64,000 nucleotides of DNA from Chaetoceros tenuissimus (GCA_021927905.1 BLLK01000023.1:124001-188000); one strand, 5' to 3'. Numbered from the stretch's first letter, positions 24,301 to 34,308 are shown. Notes: generated by a model not told the origin, from the letters alone. Translations and numbers: made by a program.

Positions 24301-24799
24301 TCAGAAAATGAAGCAAAAGTCTAACGAAGACTTGGAAGAAGGTGCATACGCTCAACATGCTGAGATTAAAAAATTGAAGAAGTGGCCTTGTCTTGGAGTA
24401 CACGGTGATGTTGGTGAAGACGATACAGAGGATATCCTAGAACCTCTTCAGACAGATAGTCAGAGTTCAAGTATTTCACCAACATCCATTCGATCAGTGG
24501 ATCCAAATGAGCCTCTACCTTCAATTCAGGAAGATGCAGAATCAATGTCAGCTTGTGACTCCCAATCAGAGGTAGGATCAACCTCTGGTGTCTCTGCCAT
24601 TGACAGCAATATATTATCGAAACTAGGAGTGCTTCCAGGAACTATCGAAGGAGGAGACGATGCATTAAAACTTCACTCTTCGATCTTGCTGAGAAGTGAT
24701 CAAAGTATGAATTCACTCGACGAAGGCTCTGTAGTTACAGATGTAACAGACGATGCGCGCCCACTCCTGGTTTCCGACATGGCTTCTGACGAAGTTTAG
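21347..24799 (+). CDS. Seven-transmembrane receptor-like protein with large Cys-rich ectodomain
   Basis: Putative G-protein-coupled-receptor-like protein of 1100 aa. Three exons: 21347-21916, 21993-22368 and 22443-24799, with 76- and 74-nt GT-AG introns. The first 20-odd residues are a signal peptide (MQLLATHLLLLLQAVSISSL). An ectodomain of about 650 aa rich in Cys and Trp follows, ending in a T/S/P-rich stalk (TSTPITSAPTESPTVRV). Seven hydrophobic helices then lie between SSNAQIFSSL and FIVFIHSRMV. A Cys at the start of helix 3 (NQHSCNAQGF) and another before helix 5 (SPSFCWVSE) are placed like the conserved disulfide of secretin/adhesion and cAMP-type receptors. The cytoplasmic tail of about 190 aa is Ser/Asp-rich with many possible phosphorylation sites. 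Ligand and coupling are unknown; the topology is seen, the receptor role inferred. Confidence 0.75.
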
Positions 24800-24890
24800 A
24801 CTTTCTACAAGGAAATATGCATACATAAGTATCCAAAGTTCCAGAGAGAGCTCTATAAATGAATCCTATATTAGTTAAAGTAACCTATAC

Positions 24891-26114
24891 CTATTCAATA
24901 ATTGGTGCAAGCCCCGCTAAACTAGGATCACCAAACAATGCTTGCAAGAACCCATTGACACCATACCAAATTAAAACAGAAGCAGTCAATGGATTCACAA
25001 TTTGCCCCAATTTTCCAACAAGAGAATCTTCATCCACATTTGAATTCTGCAAATTGACAAGTGCTTGACCTCCACTTGCTGCAATAACCAACAATGGAGT
25101 AGAGTACCCTACTGTATATGTGAATAACAAAATTGCTCCAAGTGCAGGATCTTGTGCTGCTGCCACGAATCCCAAGATACTTGTCAATACAGGAGTCGCA
25201 CAAGGCGATGCAACCAAAGCACTTGATCCTCCTAATAAAAATGTTCGAAATAATGAGTTCACATCTTCTGTAGGACTTTTCGTCTCGATAGTTTCAAGTG
25301 GAATAGCCATGGCTCCCTCTTCTGATGATATAGCAGTAACAAGTCCATCTGAAGCATCAAAAGAGATTTCACTGCTAATACTACCATCAATAGAGGTACT
25401 ATAACAAACATTATCCGTACAAACAATATCCGATCGATCTTGGTTCTTGTTCTGATTCATGGAATCATCCAATGAAATGTTCAAACTGGGCAATGGCAAA
25501 TCAATCAATTCCAACAATTGAAGTCCCATAGCTATAGCAATCCCAGAAGATAACGATGCTAATAAAAATTGTCCCCAAATGTTATCACTGGATGTTGAAC
25601 CAAATACCCCTCCTACAAAACTGGATGCTAGACCAAATGTACAGAATACCACAGCGAGTCCTGATGCAAATGCAATGGTTGGTAGAAGGACTGCTTTATC
25701 TTGTCTTTGATCTGCAGCGTTGGATATGTAGGACATTGTCAATGGTAAGAGTCCTAATGAACATGGTGAGAAGGATGTCAGGAGTCCGGCAAAGTAAAGC
25801 ACTGCTAGGGAAGTGATGCTCACTGTTGAGGATGATAGAGATGTAGCAGCTAGATTGTTGGCTGTTGATTGAGCGTTGTAGATGACATCATCTAGAGACA
25901 GTGATAGTTGAGTATTGACTCTTGTAAAAGATCTTTGTTCCAATTTTGATTGATAGGAAGAGTTACTTCTTGTACTGATGGCTAAGGAAGCAGTGTTGGA
26001 GCTAGTTTGAGGAAGTGTGAAAGCGTCACATGGTGATGATGTCAGTGAAAGTACAGTAAGAAGTAGAATCCTCATTGTAGCTTTGCACATAACTACTCTT
26101 TTCGTTCCATTCAT
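24891..26114 (-). CDS. ccdA: Plastid CcdA-type cytochrome c biogenesis protein
   Basis: Thylakoid thiol-disulfide transporter that passes reducing equivalents across the membrane for cytochrome c6/f assembly. 407 aa, single exon. The N-terminus is a bipartite plastid presequence: a signal peptide (RILLLTVLSLTSSPCDA) followed by FTLPQ, the Phe-led motif used in diatom plastid import. Two Cys-containing halves form the CcdA/DsbD core: FSPCSLGLLPLTMSYIS in the first and SPCATPVLTSILGF in the second, each with Cys-Pro-like helix starts. An unusual Ser/Asp/Glu-rich insert (about residues 215-275) separates the halves. Starting at the internal Met before RILLL would give a cleaner signal peptide than the first ATG. 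Converges with the receptor-like gene, with 91 bp between stops. Confidence 0.9.
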   Translation of the reverse strand: MNGTKRVVMCKATMRILLLTVLSLTSSPCDAFTLPQTSSNTASLAISTRSNSSYQSKLEQRSFTRVNTQLSLSLDDVIYNAQSTANNLAATSLSSSTVSITSLAVLYFAGLLTSFSPCSLGLLPLTMSYISNAADQRQDKAVLLPTIAFASGLAVVFCTFGLASSFVGGVFGSTSSDNIWGQFLLASLSSGIAIAMGLQLLELIDLPLPSLNISLDDSMNQNKNQDRSDIVCTDNVCYSTSIDGSISSEISFDASDGLVTAISSEEGAMAIPLETIETKSPTEDVNSLFRTFLLGGSSALVASPCATPVLTSILGFVAAAQDPALGAILLFTYTVGYSTPLLVIAASGGQALVNLQNSNVDEDSLVGKLGQIVNPLTASVLIWYGVNGFLQALFGDPSLAGLAPIIE

Positions 26115-26574
26115 TTTTCAAAGCAACAGGTAGAAATGTATGGAGATTCAAATAGCTGGTCAGAGTAGAATAGTATTTCTTCTAAATGGAAATAGTTTAG
26201 TCCACACGTCTACCTACACCATTGTTGCTTTTGTTGCTCATCACTCATCACGTCATTGTCGCGATGTTAGAGACACTCTAATTTTTAATTCATTGAGAGT
26301 GTACCGATTCTTCAGCTTCACAAGGACCAATGACGAAAGGAATTGAAAAGCTTCACCTTTACAGCGTTCTCTAGGGAACGACTCATTCATGATAGAAGGT
26401 ATTTTACATTTTATTTTACTACTACAATACCTAACATAAAGTATACAAAATGAAATCATATGGCTAATTACTTAAAAACAAAACGCACCAGTTCAAAAGT
26501 GCTTTCACAGACAGCATTATTATTTTAAATTTTATTATATATTTCAAGTACAATAGCTTTCAATAATCTAATGA
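26115..26574. other. Intergenic region holding one copy of a hairpin repeat
   Basis: 460 bp upstream of the CcdA gene and downstream of Cys-rich paralogue A. It holds one copy of the repeat listed at 26237-26311; otherwise AT-rich with no visible gene. Confidence 0.5.
26237..26311. repeat. Dispersed repeat copy 1 with ACACTCT/AGAGTGT hairpin
   Basis: About 75 bp similar to 27711-27792. Both start CTCATCACTCAT, continue with GTCATTGTC, and contain ACACTCTAA ... CATTGAGAGT, an inverted repeat able to form a hairpin (perfect 7-bp arms in this copy). The two copies flank Cys-rich paralogue A in direct orientation. Confidence 0.6.
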
Positions 26575-27588
26575 TTAAAGGTATTCACGTGGGTCGTTGA
26601 AACAATCATGATCTTCTTCTAAACATTCCTTGCAGCATAGTAAATGGCATCTTCCTACTCGTGGCATATCATAATCCCAAAATGGACGCTCTTCATCTTC
26701 CTCTTCGTAATCTTCATTCTCGTCGTCTATTTTTCCGCAGATTTCACCACACTTACTTCGACAGAGATAATTCATGCGACTAGGACCTTGATCACAGCTA
26801 TCAACGCCATGATACTCCCCAACGCATCTTTCTATACTCACTCTTCTAGAACAGGATTCACATTCTCTTAACAATTTTTCACTATGCTCCTCGCAAATAA
26901 TAGTTCTGCAGTCAAAACAAATTTCAGACAATTGTGGCATGTAACATTCTTTGTAATCATGATAGGTCATGATTCCATTTCCATGCTCCAGACAGACATC
27001 CCTTTCGCATTTGGGATGAGGACATTTCTTTTTGATACACGAGGATGTACATTTTACATGAAGGTTTCTAGAATATTCATCAGCAGCCTCAGCTTCCTCA
27101 ATGGAATGAAATGGATATTTTTCAGAACCATCTCTATAGTTACTGGACTCATTACTCTTCTCTTCTAGTAAATTCCCATCAACGTAAAAAGGAGTTTGTC
27201 TGCATTTGAAGTGCCATTCAATTACATCTTCCGGGATGTCTCTATTATAAGGAACTTCAGATTTGAAGCACATACTTAAAAAATGCTTTTGTTCGGAAGG
27301 AAAAAGTTGAAAGAACATTTTTGAGAATCTTTCTCTCTCATCTTCTCCATCGGGGTTCAGCCAACCTCCAATTTCAGATTGCATATCTTCAATATAGTCG
27401 GAGCGTTCTTTTGACCCCCTTTTTTGATCAAGTAGATTCCACTTTAGCCTTAGACTTTTCATTATAGATTCAGCTTCGGAATGTTTGGTGCGATCGTAAG
27501 TAGGGATGCGAATCTGTTTGCTGTTAGTTTTAGATTCTGAACTTTGTACATGTTCGACTTTCTGTCTCTTTTTCGGAGAGGCGTCCAT
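26575..27588 (-). CDS. Cys/His-rich zinc-binding-like protein, paralogue A
   Basis: 337-aa single-exon gene, first of three tandem paralogues. I do not recognise the family. The N-terminus has a likely nuclear localisation signal (SPKKRQKVE). The middle is helical (KWNLLD, then SEQKHFL). A conserved hinge YRDGSEKYPFHSIEEAEA follows. The C-terminal half carries many Cys/His pairs: LHVKCTSSC, KKKCPHPKC, VCLEHGNG, CFDC, CEEH, CESC, YLCRSKCGEIC and LLCCKECLEEDHDCF. The spacing resembles cross-brace zinc domains (RING/B-box-like) but fits no family I can name. The protein ends DPREYL, like paralogue B. Its flanks carry two direct copies of a hairpin repeat. Confidence 0.75.
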   Translation of the reverse strand: MDASPKKRQKVEHVQSSESKTNSKQIRIPTYDRTKHSEAESIMKSLRLKWNLLDQKRGSKERSDYIEDMQSEIGGWLNPDGEDERERFSKMFFQLFPSEQKHFLSMCFKSEVPYNRDIPEDVIEWHFKCRQTPFYVDGNLLEEKSNESSNYRDGSEKYPFHSIEEAEAADEYSRNLHVKCTSSCIKKKCPHPKCERDVCLEHGNGIMTYHDYKECYMPQLSEICFDCRTIICEEHSEKLLRECESCSRRVSIERCVGEYHGVDSCDQGPSRMNYLCRSKCGEICGKIDDENEDYEEEDEERPFWDYDMPRVGRCHLLCCKECLEEDHDCFNDPREYL

Positions 27589-28197
27589 TTTACTATGGCC
27601 TGGCTTCTAGATGAATAATTTTGCGAAAATGAATAATGAGATGCAAGTGCAATAATATGCTGGTAGAGATAAAGCTTTTAGAAAAGATCTACTATCCTCA
27701 TCTCTCATCTCTCATCACTCATTCGTCATTGTCACAATTTTTAAAAAAGACACTCTAAGTTCGATTTCATTGAGAGTAGTACTGATTATTCGTGGAGTCG
27801 AGTCTTGTCAGAGTACGACTGTTTGAACAGGGGTCCTTTGGGGTATAGTACTAAGTAAGATAAATAGCATTTAATCGTAAAAACTCCAAGAAGTAAATGA
27901 TAGGATCAACTGATTCATTCTCGAAACATATAAAGATTACACAAGGTACATCAAAGATAATGAAGCAAATTCTAAAGCGGAATATGATTAGTAAAATTCA
28001 ATTGAATGGTAAATAATATTTGACATTCAACCTTTCCACGTCCAATATATAAATTTCTTAAGATGCATCAAGTTTGATAGATTATTTCTTATAAATTGGT
28101 AATATTCTATGAAAGTCTTTATATTCTGCGTCTAGTGTCATGTATTTGTTTGTAACCTTGTTTGGAAGGTATTAAAAATTCAACTATGCTGGGTTAT
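27589..28197. other. Intergenic region between Cys-rich paralogues A and B
   Basis: 609 bp. The part next to A is its promoter region and holds repeat copy 2 (27711-27792). The rest is AT-rich 3' flank of paralogue B with no gene seen. Confidence 0.5.
27711..27792. repeat. Dispersed repeat copy 2 with hairpin
   Basis: Second copy of the element at 26237-26311. Shared blocks are CTCATCACTCATTC, GTCATTGTCAC, GACACTCTAA and TTCATTGAGAGT. It lies 123-204 bp upstream of the paralogue A start codon, so it could also act as a promoter element. Confidence 0.6.
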
Positions 28198-29280
28198 TTA
28201 CAACCGTTCCCTTGGATCGTCAAAGCAGAAATGGTTATTGGTCAAGCAGCTCTTGCAACATAGAGCTCCACATATGCTTCCATCACCATTTGCAGAATTA
28301 AGCGAGTTGTCCGACGAGCACTCATCAACTGCACTGCATTCTTTACCACATTTTCCTTTGCAGAGGTAATTGAATTCTCTTGGCTGCTCATCAATGTAAT
28401 TTACACAACAATCACTAGCAATAGAATTCCATATATCCCATGTTCTTTCGCATGTGGGGCATTGTATCAATCGTGTCTTAGCATGTTTCGCGCAAAATTG
28501 AGTATCACAGTCATAGCATTTGCTACTACTGGATTGTACAAAATCTTCTTCGTCGCGAACAGTAACATATCCATTTCCATGTTCTAGACATAATTTGGTT
28601 TGACAAGTTGGAACTGGACAAATTTTGTTCTTGGTGCATGTAGGTTTGCATTTGATATGAAGTTCCTTATAGTTTTCCTCAGTAGTAAAGTCAAACTCGT
28701 TTTGAGCAACAACAGCTTCTTTGATTGAATAGAATGGATATCTTTGTGAACCATCTCTATATTCTTCGTCTCCACTACTCTTCAACTCCTGTTTAGTTTC
28801 ATCGACAAAAAGTGGGAAGTGACGTCTACTAAAATATTTGTTTATATCACCTTCTGCAATAGGCTTATCCCTTTGAAGTGATTGGATACATTTAGACTTG
28901 AAAAACTTTCGTTCCTCCCCAAACAGTTTTCTAAACCTCACTGAAAAAGATTCTCGATCATCGAAGAAAAATGGGTTGCTGTAGTCTGAGCGACCATTCA
29001 AATCTTTGAAATATTCCAAACGTTCTTCTTTTCCTTCATATTGTAAAGTCGGATAGCTTCTATCAAGGGCGTTCCACGATCGAATTAACATTTTCATGTT
29101 GAGTTCTGATTCAAAGTGCCAATGAGAACTAAATTTAGGGATCTCAATGTTCTTATTTTCTGCAGTCGGGGAGGGTACTTTCTTATTAGTTATCGTGTCT
29201 TGGATGGGTTGACTCTCTGGTTTTGATACGGCAACTTCGTTTTTGTCCACCTTTTGTCTTTTCGTAGGAGAACTGCTCAT
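28198..29280 (-). CDS. Cys/His-rich zinc-binding-like protein, paralogue B
   Basis: 360 aa from the ATG giving MSSSPTKRQKVDK, which aligns with the start of paralogue A; an in-frame ATG 33 nt upstream (29313) adds 11 residues without counterpart. The layout is the same as A: basic nuclear signal, helical middle (RSWNALD), the hinge YRDGSQRYPFYSIKEA, then the Cys/His series LHIKCKPTC, CPVPTC, LCLEHGNG, KCYDC, CAKH, CPTC, YLCKGKCGKEC and LCCKSCLTNNHFCF, ending DPRERL. The middle third is the most diverged between copies, while metal-ligand positions are kept, which suggests selection on zinc binding. Function unknown. Confidence 0.75.
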   Translation of the reverse strand: MSSSPTKRQKVDKNEVAVSKPESQPIQDTITNKKVPSPTAENKNIEIPKFSSHWHFESELNMKMLIRSWNALDRSYPTLQYEGKEERLEYFKDLNGRSDYSNPFFFDDRESFSVRFRKLFGEERKFFKSKCIQSLQRDKPIAEGDINKYFSRRHFPLFVDETKQELKSSGDEEYRDGSQRYPFYSIKEAVVAQNEFDFTTEENYKELHIKCKPTCTKNKICPVPTCQTKLCLEHGNGYVTVRDEEDFVQSSSSKCYDCDTQFCAKHAKTRLIQCPTCERTWDIWNSIASDCCVNYIDEQPREFNYLCKGKCGKECSAVDECSSDNSLNSANGDGSICGALCCKSCLTNNHFCFDDPRERL

Positions 29281-29814
29281 CTTTCTTGTTAGTTCACTTT
29301 CATGCAAATACAATGCAAATATAAGTCCGGAAGTAATGATAGACTTGCAACAATGGAAATAGGTTTATTGATTTAGATTAGTATACGATTCAATTCTTTT
29401 GTGAGCGTCTTCAGAATAAGACTGCTTCTGCTTTTCTCATCAATGCCATCAAATTCGCCAAAAACTGCTTCCGACAATACCTACTTTATGCGGATAACAT
29501 TACTATTATTTGAAAAAGTTTTGTTTACATTTGAACATTTATTCTCACCAAGAACTTTGAAAATGTTTTGGGTATTTACATTCTATATCAAGCATATTAT
29601 GATTAGTAATATCTTATCACGGAGATGTAAGATTACCTACCATCCTCAACAAATATTCAAGAAATAGTGTCTTTGATAGAGATTGTCTAGCCTACCGATG
29701 GCGTTTGGAGAGTGAAATCAAAACTCAAAATGAAATGTGCATAACGTATTCTTGTATCTGATGAAAAGAGACACAATTAGAATGAAAAGATACTGCTACG
29801 GACAAAATCTACCA
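29281..29814. other. Intergenic region between Cys-rich paralogues B and C
   Basis: 534 bp, AT-rich; promoter side of B and 3' flank of C. No gene or clear repeat recognised. Confidence 0.5.
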
Positions 29815-30696
29815 CTAGTAATCATATATATCTGGGTATTCATCTATGAAACAAGCGTGGTCCTCTTCCAAGCACCGTTTACAGCAGATCAATTCACATT
29901 TTGGCTCTTGGCCATGTTCATCGTAGTCGCCATCTTCGTTAATCTTGCCACATATTTGCCCACATTTTCCTTTGCATAGAAAGTGGATGTCGCATCCAAT
30001 TACCTCGTCCAGTTTTACACAGGCAGGACATTTTCGCAAGCGAATCGCAAAATGATTTTCACAAAACATGGTATCACAATCGAAGCATTTGTCACTTCTA
30101 CGAGGAAGATAGTGCTCTTCATCCTCACTCAAGTAAACAAAACCAGTTCCGTGTTCTGCACATAGCTCAGCGTCACAGTTTGGAACAGGACATTTCTTCT
30201 TGATACAAGTAGATTTACATTTCAAATGTAGTTCCTCGCAACTACTAACAGTTCTAGCTTCCTCAAGTGAAAGAAAGGGATATCTCTCCGACCCATCTCT
30301 GTAGCTCTTCTTTCCATTTTGCTTCGACTCTTGTTGGGTTTCGTCAATATATAACAGTTCTGGTCGCTCTCTAAATAGGTTTTCAATTTCAATTTCATAG
30401 ATTGGTCTGTTGCCTTGTAAAGACTCGTGGCATATACGCAGAAAATTCTTCTGTTCCGAAGGTAAGAGCTCATAGAACACGTTGGAGAAATGCTCCCTGT
30501 CATCTTCTCCATATGGATTGCAGTAACCTACCGCGAATGGAGTCATATCTCTAAGATATTTTCTGCGTTCATCCGTCCCATATGTGTATTCACCGGTATC
30601 TGGACAAGTATCAAGGAGATTCCATTTATTCATAAGTCTCTGCATTAAGAACTGTGCTTCCATATGCTTCATGGGATTGTATTCAGGCACACTCAT
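29815..30696 (-). CDS. Cys/His-rich zinc-binding-like protein, paralogue C (disrupted N-terminus)
   Basis: Third paralogue, 293 aa from the first usable ATG (30696, MSVPEYNPMKHMEAQ). The reading frame is open further upstream to a TGA at 30768-30766. Upstream of this TGA, in the same frame, an ATG at 30810 encodes a short peptide ending SPKK, and after it comes QKVED. So the TGA occupies the Arg position of the SPKKRQKV nuclear signal seen in paralogue A (CGA to TGA is a single change). The rest is intact: YRDGSERYPFLSLEEA, LHLKCKSTC, KKKCPVPNC, LCAEHGTG, KCFDC, CENH, CPAC, FLCKGKCGQIC and ICCKRCLEEDHACF. The copy may be translated from the internal ATG without the nuclear signal, or may be a young pseudogene. 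Confidence 0.6.
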   Translation of the reverse strand: MSVPEYNPMKHMEAQFLMQRLMNKWNLLDTCPDTGEYTYGTDERRKYLRDMTPFAVGYCNPYGEDDREHFSNVFYELLPSEQKNFLRICHESLQGNRPIYEIEIENLFRERPELLYIDETQQESKQNGKKSYRDGSERYPFLSLEEARTVSSCEELHLKCKSTCIKKKCPVPNCDAELCAEHGTGFVYLSEDEEHYLPRRSDKCFDCDTMFCENHFAIRLRKCPACVKLDEVIGCDIHFLCKGKCGQICGKINEDGDYDEHGQEPKCELICCKRCLEEDHACFIDEYPDIYDY

Positions 30697-31096
30697 CTGA
30701 TTGGCTTCAGATTGAGGTTCCGATTTTTCATCTTCTTTGATGGCATCTTCATCTTCCACTTTCTGTCACTTTTTAGGAGAGGCAAGCGATAGTTTGGGAC
30801 AGGCAATCATTATGGTATTATCGACCAATATACTTCACTTTATTTTATTTATAGCTCGTTCCATGTATTTCAATCTGATGTCTTTGAAAAAAGATCTTTT
30901 GTTGTTCAACGCTTCTTCTCTTCAAATTTTCTTTTTGGCTTGAAAACTGCCTCCGATAAATACCTACTTGATAGGGATACAGTTCATTTTGAATGAAGCC
31001 CTTCTCCCACTATCAAACTTGATGACACAAAGAAAAAAAATATCCAAACAGTGATGTATTGATAAACGTAATGAATTCCTACTGATTCAAGGCAAT

Positions 31097-31996
31097 ATGG
31101 GCACAACTCAATCAATCACAAAGAGAAGACAGCATTCCTCGATCTCGGATCATGCCAGTATCGTTTCAGATGAATCGCAATACATGAATGAAATCCATGT
31201 GTCACGCAGTCCAAAGATTGATGTCAATTCCTTCATGGAAACGAATTTCATGTATTCCTCCTCCAATAAGGAAAACGACATCAACTTTTCTTATCATCCT
31301 TTGAAATATAAAGCTAATGTTCAATTGAATGTAAAAGACGGGCTACCTGATACTCCTTCTAGAGCAGCTACGAAGTCTGTAGACAAGAATTCTGTCAAAT
31401 GTTCTTCACCTTTCAAAGAATATGCGAACAACCATCGAAAAGAGACTCCTACCAGTCCTCGCGAGTACAAGAAGCGTACTATTGTCGATATGGATGATGG
31501 AGATGAAGCCATTGATGATCAACTTCATGACAAAAAGTTGAAGCCGACAAGTGCAAGTGTAGACAGAGGTAACCAACAAGGACATTTCAACACGAAGCGT
31601 CAGTACAATGAATCATCATGTCTACATGAAGAGAGTCAGCCTTTTGCACAAAGACCAAAGGTTGATTGTTCAAATATACCACAGATTTCAGAAGTTGGAC
31701 TTTTGGAACACATGTGGGAGGATCTTCAAACACATGCAATGGGATTAAGCCGACCACTCAACATGAATGTAATTGGTAGAGAGTTTGCTCTTTCCACAAA
31801 AGCTGCTCTTCATAAGAAATATACCGAAGATGCAACCGCAATCAATAAAAAGTATGTACAATTGCAAATTCACGCTGGAGGGAGAATGGATCAAGAAACC
31901 GTGATGAAAGAGCAACGTTTGAGATTGGAATTGAGAGATTTGCAATTCAAATACAATCTTGATTTGGCAAATGTCGATAGAAAGTATTCTGTATGA
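31097..31996 (+). CDS. Unknown protein, possibly N-myristoylated, with C-terminal coiled coil
   Basis: 299-aa single-exon ORF, not recognised. It begins MGTTQSITKRR; Gly-2 and Ser-6 fit a myristoylation context with following basic residues, so membrane anchoring is possible. The central part is polar and low in complexity with NLS-like YKKRTIVD and KKLKPT. Residues about 195-299 are predicted helical and charged (MWEDLQTHAMG, then MKEQRLRLELRDLQFKYN), resembling a coiled coil. The downstream gene (STE24-like, same strand, 462 bp away) is a lipid-modification enzyme, but no functional link follows from that. Confidence 0.6.
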   Translation: MGTTQSITKRRQHSSISDHASIVSDESQYMNEIHVSRSPKIDVNSFMETNFMYSSSNKENDINFSYHPLKYKANVQLNVKDGLPDTPSRAATKSVDKNSVKCSSPFKEYANNHRKETPTSPREYKKRTIVDMDDGDEAIDDQLHDKKLKPTSASVDRGNQQGHFNTKRQYNESSCLHEESQPFAQRPKVDCSNIPQISEVGLLEHMWEDLQTHAMGLSRPLNMNVIGREFALSTKAALHKKYTEDATAINKKYVQLQIHAGGRMDQETVMKEQRLRLELRDLQFKYNLDLANVDRKYSV

Positions 31997-32458
31997 ACTT
32001 GAATACATTGTATATTTGTATTGAAATTGAAATTAGTATCGAGATAAAGTAACTGTAGTTTTGATTAGAGTTTTCTCTAAAAATTGGTGGATGTTTGGAT
32101 TTATCTCTTCAACATATCGTTGCTTCTCTTCATCATATATCTTACTGATTATGACTTTTTATTATAACTAGTAATGTCGAAGCTCTATTTTGTAGCATAC
32201 CTTCTTTGACATTGTTACTTTGGTTACTTTCCACCATGGACGAAAAGTAGAAAAAATGACCAAGAGATAGAGTGAAGCTGCGTTTAGAGGAAACGTACAC
32301 TCTATTTGAAAAGGGGGTAGCAGCCAGATGAAAATAATAATGAAAGCAGTCGGAAAGGGGGGAGGAGTAGTGTCAGCAACAGCCTCCACTTGTTTTTGAT
32401 GGAAGAACTCCAATCAATTCAATTTCATCAATAGATCTTTGAATAAAGCACAAAAGCT
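31997..32458. other. Intergenic region
   Basis: 462 bp between two co-directional genes. An 81-codon reverse ORF (32168-32413) has no recognisable content. No repeat or RNA gene seen. Confidence 0.5.
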
Positions 32459-34139
32459 ATGCCTTGTCCCATAGACTTTTCATCACTATCTTCCATGATG
32501 ATTGACCTCAACAAGCTCACTTCTCTACCATGGAAGCCAATGTATGCTCAGTCCTCACAGGAAACTGAAGCAACAGTCACTTCCACCTATGCAATGGCTT
32601 TAACGATCCTATTCACTGTATTTGTTTTCTCATTTGAACACATGCTCGATGAACGTCAAGCACTCGCATACAAATCTAAAGAATTCCCTGCTCTTTTAGA
32701 ACAAACCGTGGGTAAAATTGATGCGGAGAAAAAAGCAAATCCTTCTCAAAAAGAAGAAAAGAAAGATGAAGCATCCGATGATGATAAGAAGAAACTTGAC
32801 AAGGATAAACCAATCCTTCCGCAACTCAAGGAGAAATTCACAAAGGCGCAATTGTACGGAACAGACAAGATTAACTTTGGTATGATTTCATCCGTGTACA
32901 ATTTGATTGAATCTGTCGGCTTTCTCATTATTGGCTTTTTGCCATATACTTGGGACTACTCTGTCAAACTCGGTGAAGCACATTTTGGATACAATGAACA
33001 AGACAATGAAATCAAGATTTCACTCATTTTCCTATTGTTGACTACCATCTTGGGGACTATTACTGCATTGCCATTTGAGCTGTATTCTACTTTTCAAATT
33101 GAGAAGAAGCATGGGTTTAATAAGCAGACTCTTGGATTATTCTTTAGTGATAAGGTCAAGTCTCTCATTTTGACTTGTATCATTGGCGGACCGTTCGTTG
33201 CTGCCTTGTTGAAGATTATCAAGTGGGGAGGTGAAAATTTTTATCTTTATGTTTGGGCTTTCATGTTTGTCTTTTCAGCTTTTATGATGACTATTGTCCC
33301 TGTCTTTGTCATGCCACTTTTCAACAAGGTACGTTGTTTGTATGCATCCTATTATTTATGATGCCTAGTAAAAGTAGATTGTTGACTTGTACATTTCGAT
33401 ATAGTATGAACCGCTTCCAGATTCGGATCTCAAGACTCGCATCTATCAATTGGCAGATAGACTCAAGTATCCACTTACTAAATTGTTTGTAATGGATGGA
33501 TCCAAGAGATCTTCTCATTCCAATGCATTCATGTTTGGTTTCGGGAAAAACAAGAGAATTGTATTGTTTGATACTCTTATGGAGCAAGTAGATGATGATG
33601 AAATTCTTGCAATTTTGGGACATGAACTTGGTACGTAAGAAATTTCAAAACTTATATCATGGCTCTTGTAGGAATCTATTCTCATCGTGTGTACGTATGC
33701 AGGTCATTGGAAACTTGGACATACTCTTTCACAGTTTGTAATTACACAACTTTACTTTGGAGCATCCTTTTATGGTTTCTCGCTTTGCTATGGAGCACAT
33801 GCAGCTGATTTGTATCAAGCATTTGGATTCGATGGTGTTTCTAGACCAATTCCTACCATTATTGCACTTTTGCTCTTCTTCCAGACTATCTGGGCACCAA
33901 TTGATAAGGTATTGTCATTCCTTGTGACTCTAAATACTAGAAGAAATGAATTTGCAGCGGATAGATTCTCTGTGGATTTGGGTATGAGTAAAAAGCTTCA
34001 GACTGGTTTGTGTAAGATTTCACTTGAGAATCTTGGTGCTATGAATCCAGATCCATGGTATGCTACTTACCACTACAGTCATCCTCCTTTGGTGGAGCGC
34101 CTTTCAGCAATGATGAAGTTGGACAAGAAGCAAGGATAA
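32459..34139 (+). CDS. STE24: CAAX prenyl protease 1 (STE24/ZMPSTE24 type)
   Basis: ER-membrane zinc metalloprotease (M48A) that removes the AAX tripeptide from prenylated proteins. Three exons: 32459-33328 (290 codons), 33405-33630 and 33703-34139, with 76- and 72-nt GT-AG introns; 510 aa. The zinc motif HELGH is at residues 363-367 and is created by the second splice (GHELG joined to HWKLGH). The third ligand region NEFAADRFSVDLG follows, also typical of the family. Upstream, SHSNAFMFGFGKNKRIVLFD is the conserved substrate-cleft block. Several hydrophobic segments flank the catalytic core. A Lys/Glu/Asp-rich insert (about residues 90-125) sits in the first cytosolic loop. Confidence 0.95.
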
Positions 34140-34308
34140 ATGGGGATATAGATGATTCATAATGAGTGAATACCTAATAGATATTCGTGAATAGTTGGTA
34201 GTTTTTATTTGATATTATTTTTACTTTTTCAATACTTGAGATCGGATTCAATATTCTATATTCCCTTTCGATCCAAGTACTGATAGCATATCGCAATTCT
34301 TCAAATCC

